Below, one piece after another: positions 5,251 to 5,486 of a stretch of DNA of 5,486 bases. The stretch spans positions 1 to 5,486 of the forward strand of contig CAZJXH010000252.1 of assembly GCA_964549475.1 (NCBI GenBank). The letters are read 5' to 3'. How positions within the stretch are numbered: the stretch's first letter is position 1; each line of letters starts with the position of its first letter. The notes beneath the pieces are model-generated. The model was not told the DNA's origin and made no database searches. It saw nothing but the letters and a program-made list of their open reading frames with translations. A program made the translations under genes and the position numbers. The DNA comes from JBBQKF01 sp964549475. GTDB lineage: Bacteria; Bacillota; Clostridia; Saccharofermentanales; UBA5734.

Positions 5251-5486
5251 TTATACTCGTTTTCTATGGTATTCTTCTGCCAATATACTATACATTGCAG
5301 CATCCACAATGCCCTTGTTGCTTTTATCTGCTTTGCGCAGGATTCCCTCGAATTTCAGTCCGCATTTGAGCATTACTTTTCCGGAATTTACATTGAGAGG
5401 GTCATGCTGTGATTCAATCCGATTTGCTTTTACTTGCTCAAAAAGAAACGGAATAATTCCGCGAAATGCTTCTGACGTGATACCCT
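5251..5486 (-). CDS. GNAT-family N-acetyltransferase, RimJ/RimL-like, C-terminal part (5' end outside window)
   Basis: The minus-strand frame is open from the window edge to TAA at 5253-5251, giving the last 77 residues. The sequence matches the C-terminal half of RimJ/RimL-type acetyltransferases: 'GITSEAFRGIIPFLFEQV' (helix after the acetyl-CoA pyrophosphate loop), 'ANRIESQHDPLNVNSGKVM' (the conserved N-R-I-E and N-x-x-S segment), 'LKCGLKFEGILRKADK' and a D-A-x-x-Y-x-I-L ending. These enzymes move an acetyl group from acetyl-CoA to an amine of a protein N-terminus, antibiotic or small metabolite; the acceptor cannot be told here. The acetyl-CoA P-loop (Q/RxxGxG/A) would lie just outside the window. 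The gene is same-strand with, and upstream of, the XRE gene across a 119-nt gap. Confidence 0.88.
   Translation of the reverse strand, partial: GITSEAFRGIIPFLFEQVKANRIESQHDPLNVNSGKVMLKCGLKFEGILRKADKSNKGIVDAAMYSILAEEYHRKRV

Overview
This window reads as chromosomal DNA from a low-to-moderate GC Gram-positive bacterium, most likely a Bacillota member of clostridial type. The evidence is strong AGGAGG-like ribosome binding sites, a TTG start, sigma-A-like promoters, a SpoVT/AbrB-type regulator and an XRE regulator with a C-terminal membrane domain. Genus cannot be called from the sequence. It contains four complete transcription units and two genes cut by the window edges.

Layout. (1) Bases 1-296, + strand: C-terminal end of an unrecognised membrane protein. 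(2) Bases 323-2018, - strand: a tight operon read right to left, AbrB-like regulator, then ABC ATPase, then ABC-2 permease. Each junction is a 4-nt ATGA overlap. A well-formed promoter lies in front, and its -10 element sits inside a 7+7 bp inverted repeat that may be the regulator's own operator. (3) Bases 2196-3671, + strand, divergent from the operon: a 491-aa protein with two N-terminal ACT domains, a helical linker and a metallo-beta-lactamase-fold domain. (4) Bases 3674-4336, - strand: a PAP2-type membrane phosphatase with all three catalytic motifs, tail-to-tail with gene 3 and only 2 nt apart. (5) Bases 4461-4499: a rho-independent terminator. (6) Bases 4520-5131, - strand: an XRE-type regulator fused to a four-helix membrane domain, with a TTG start, a strong RBS and a near-consensus promoter. 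(7) Bases 5251-5486, - strand: the C-terminal part of a RimJ/RimL-like GNAT acetyltransferase.

How they work together. The operon looks like a self-contained exporter module that probably controls its own expression. The ACT-ACT-MBL protein is the least ordinary item. Its architecture suggests a metal-dependent enzyme or sensor gated by a small ligand such as an amino acid. Its metal-ligand pattern (HxDxDH, then X18 and X60 spacings between the later ligands) resembles the di-iron site of flavodiiron/ODP proteins, but it has no flavodoxin domain. The PAP2 phosphatase and the membrane-tethered regulator both concern the envelope, but a terminator separates them and no direct link is shown. I see no RNA genes, CRISPR arrays, insertion sequences or phage genes.
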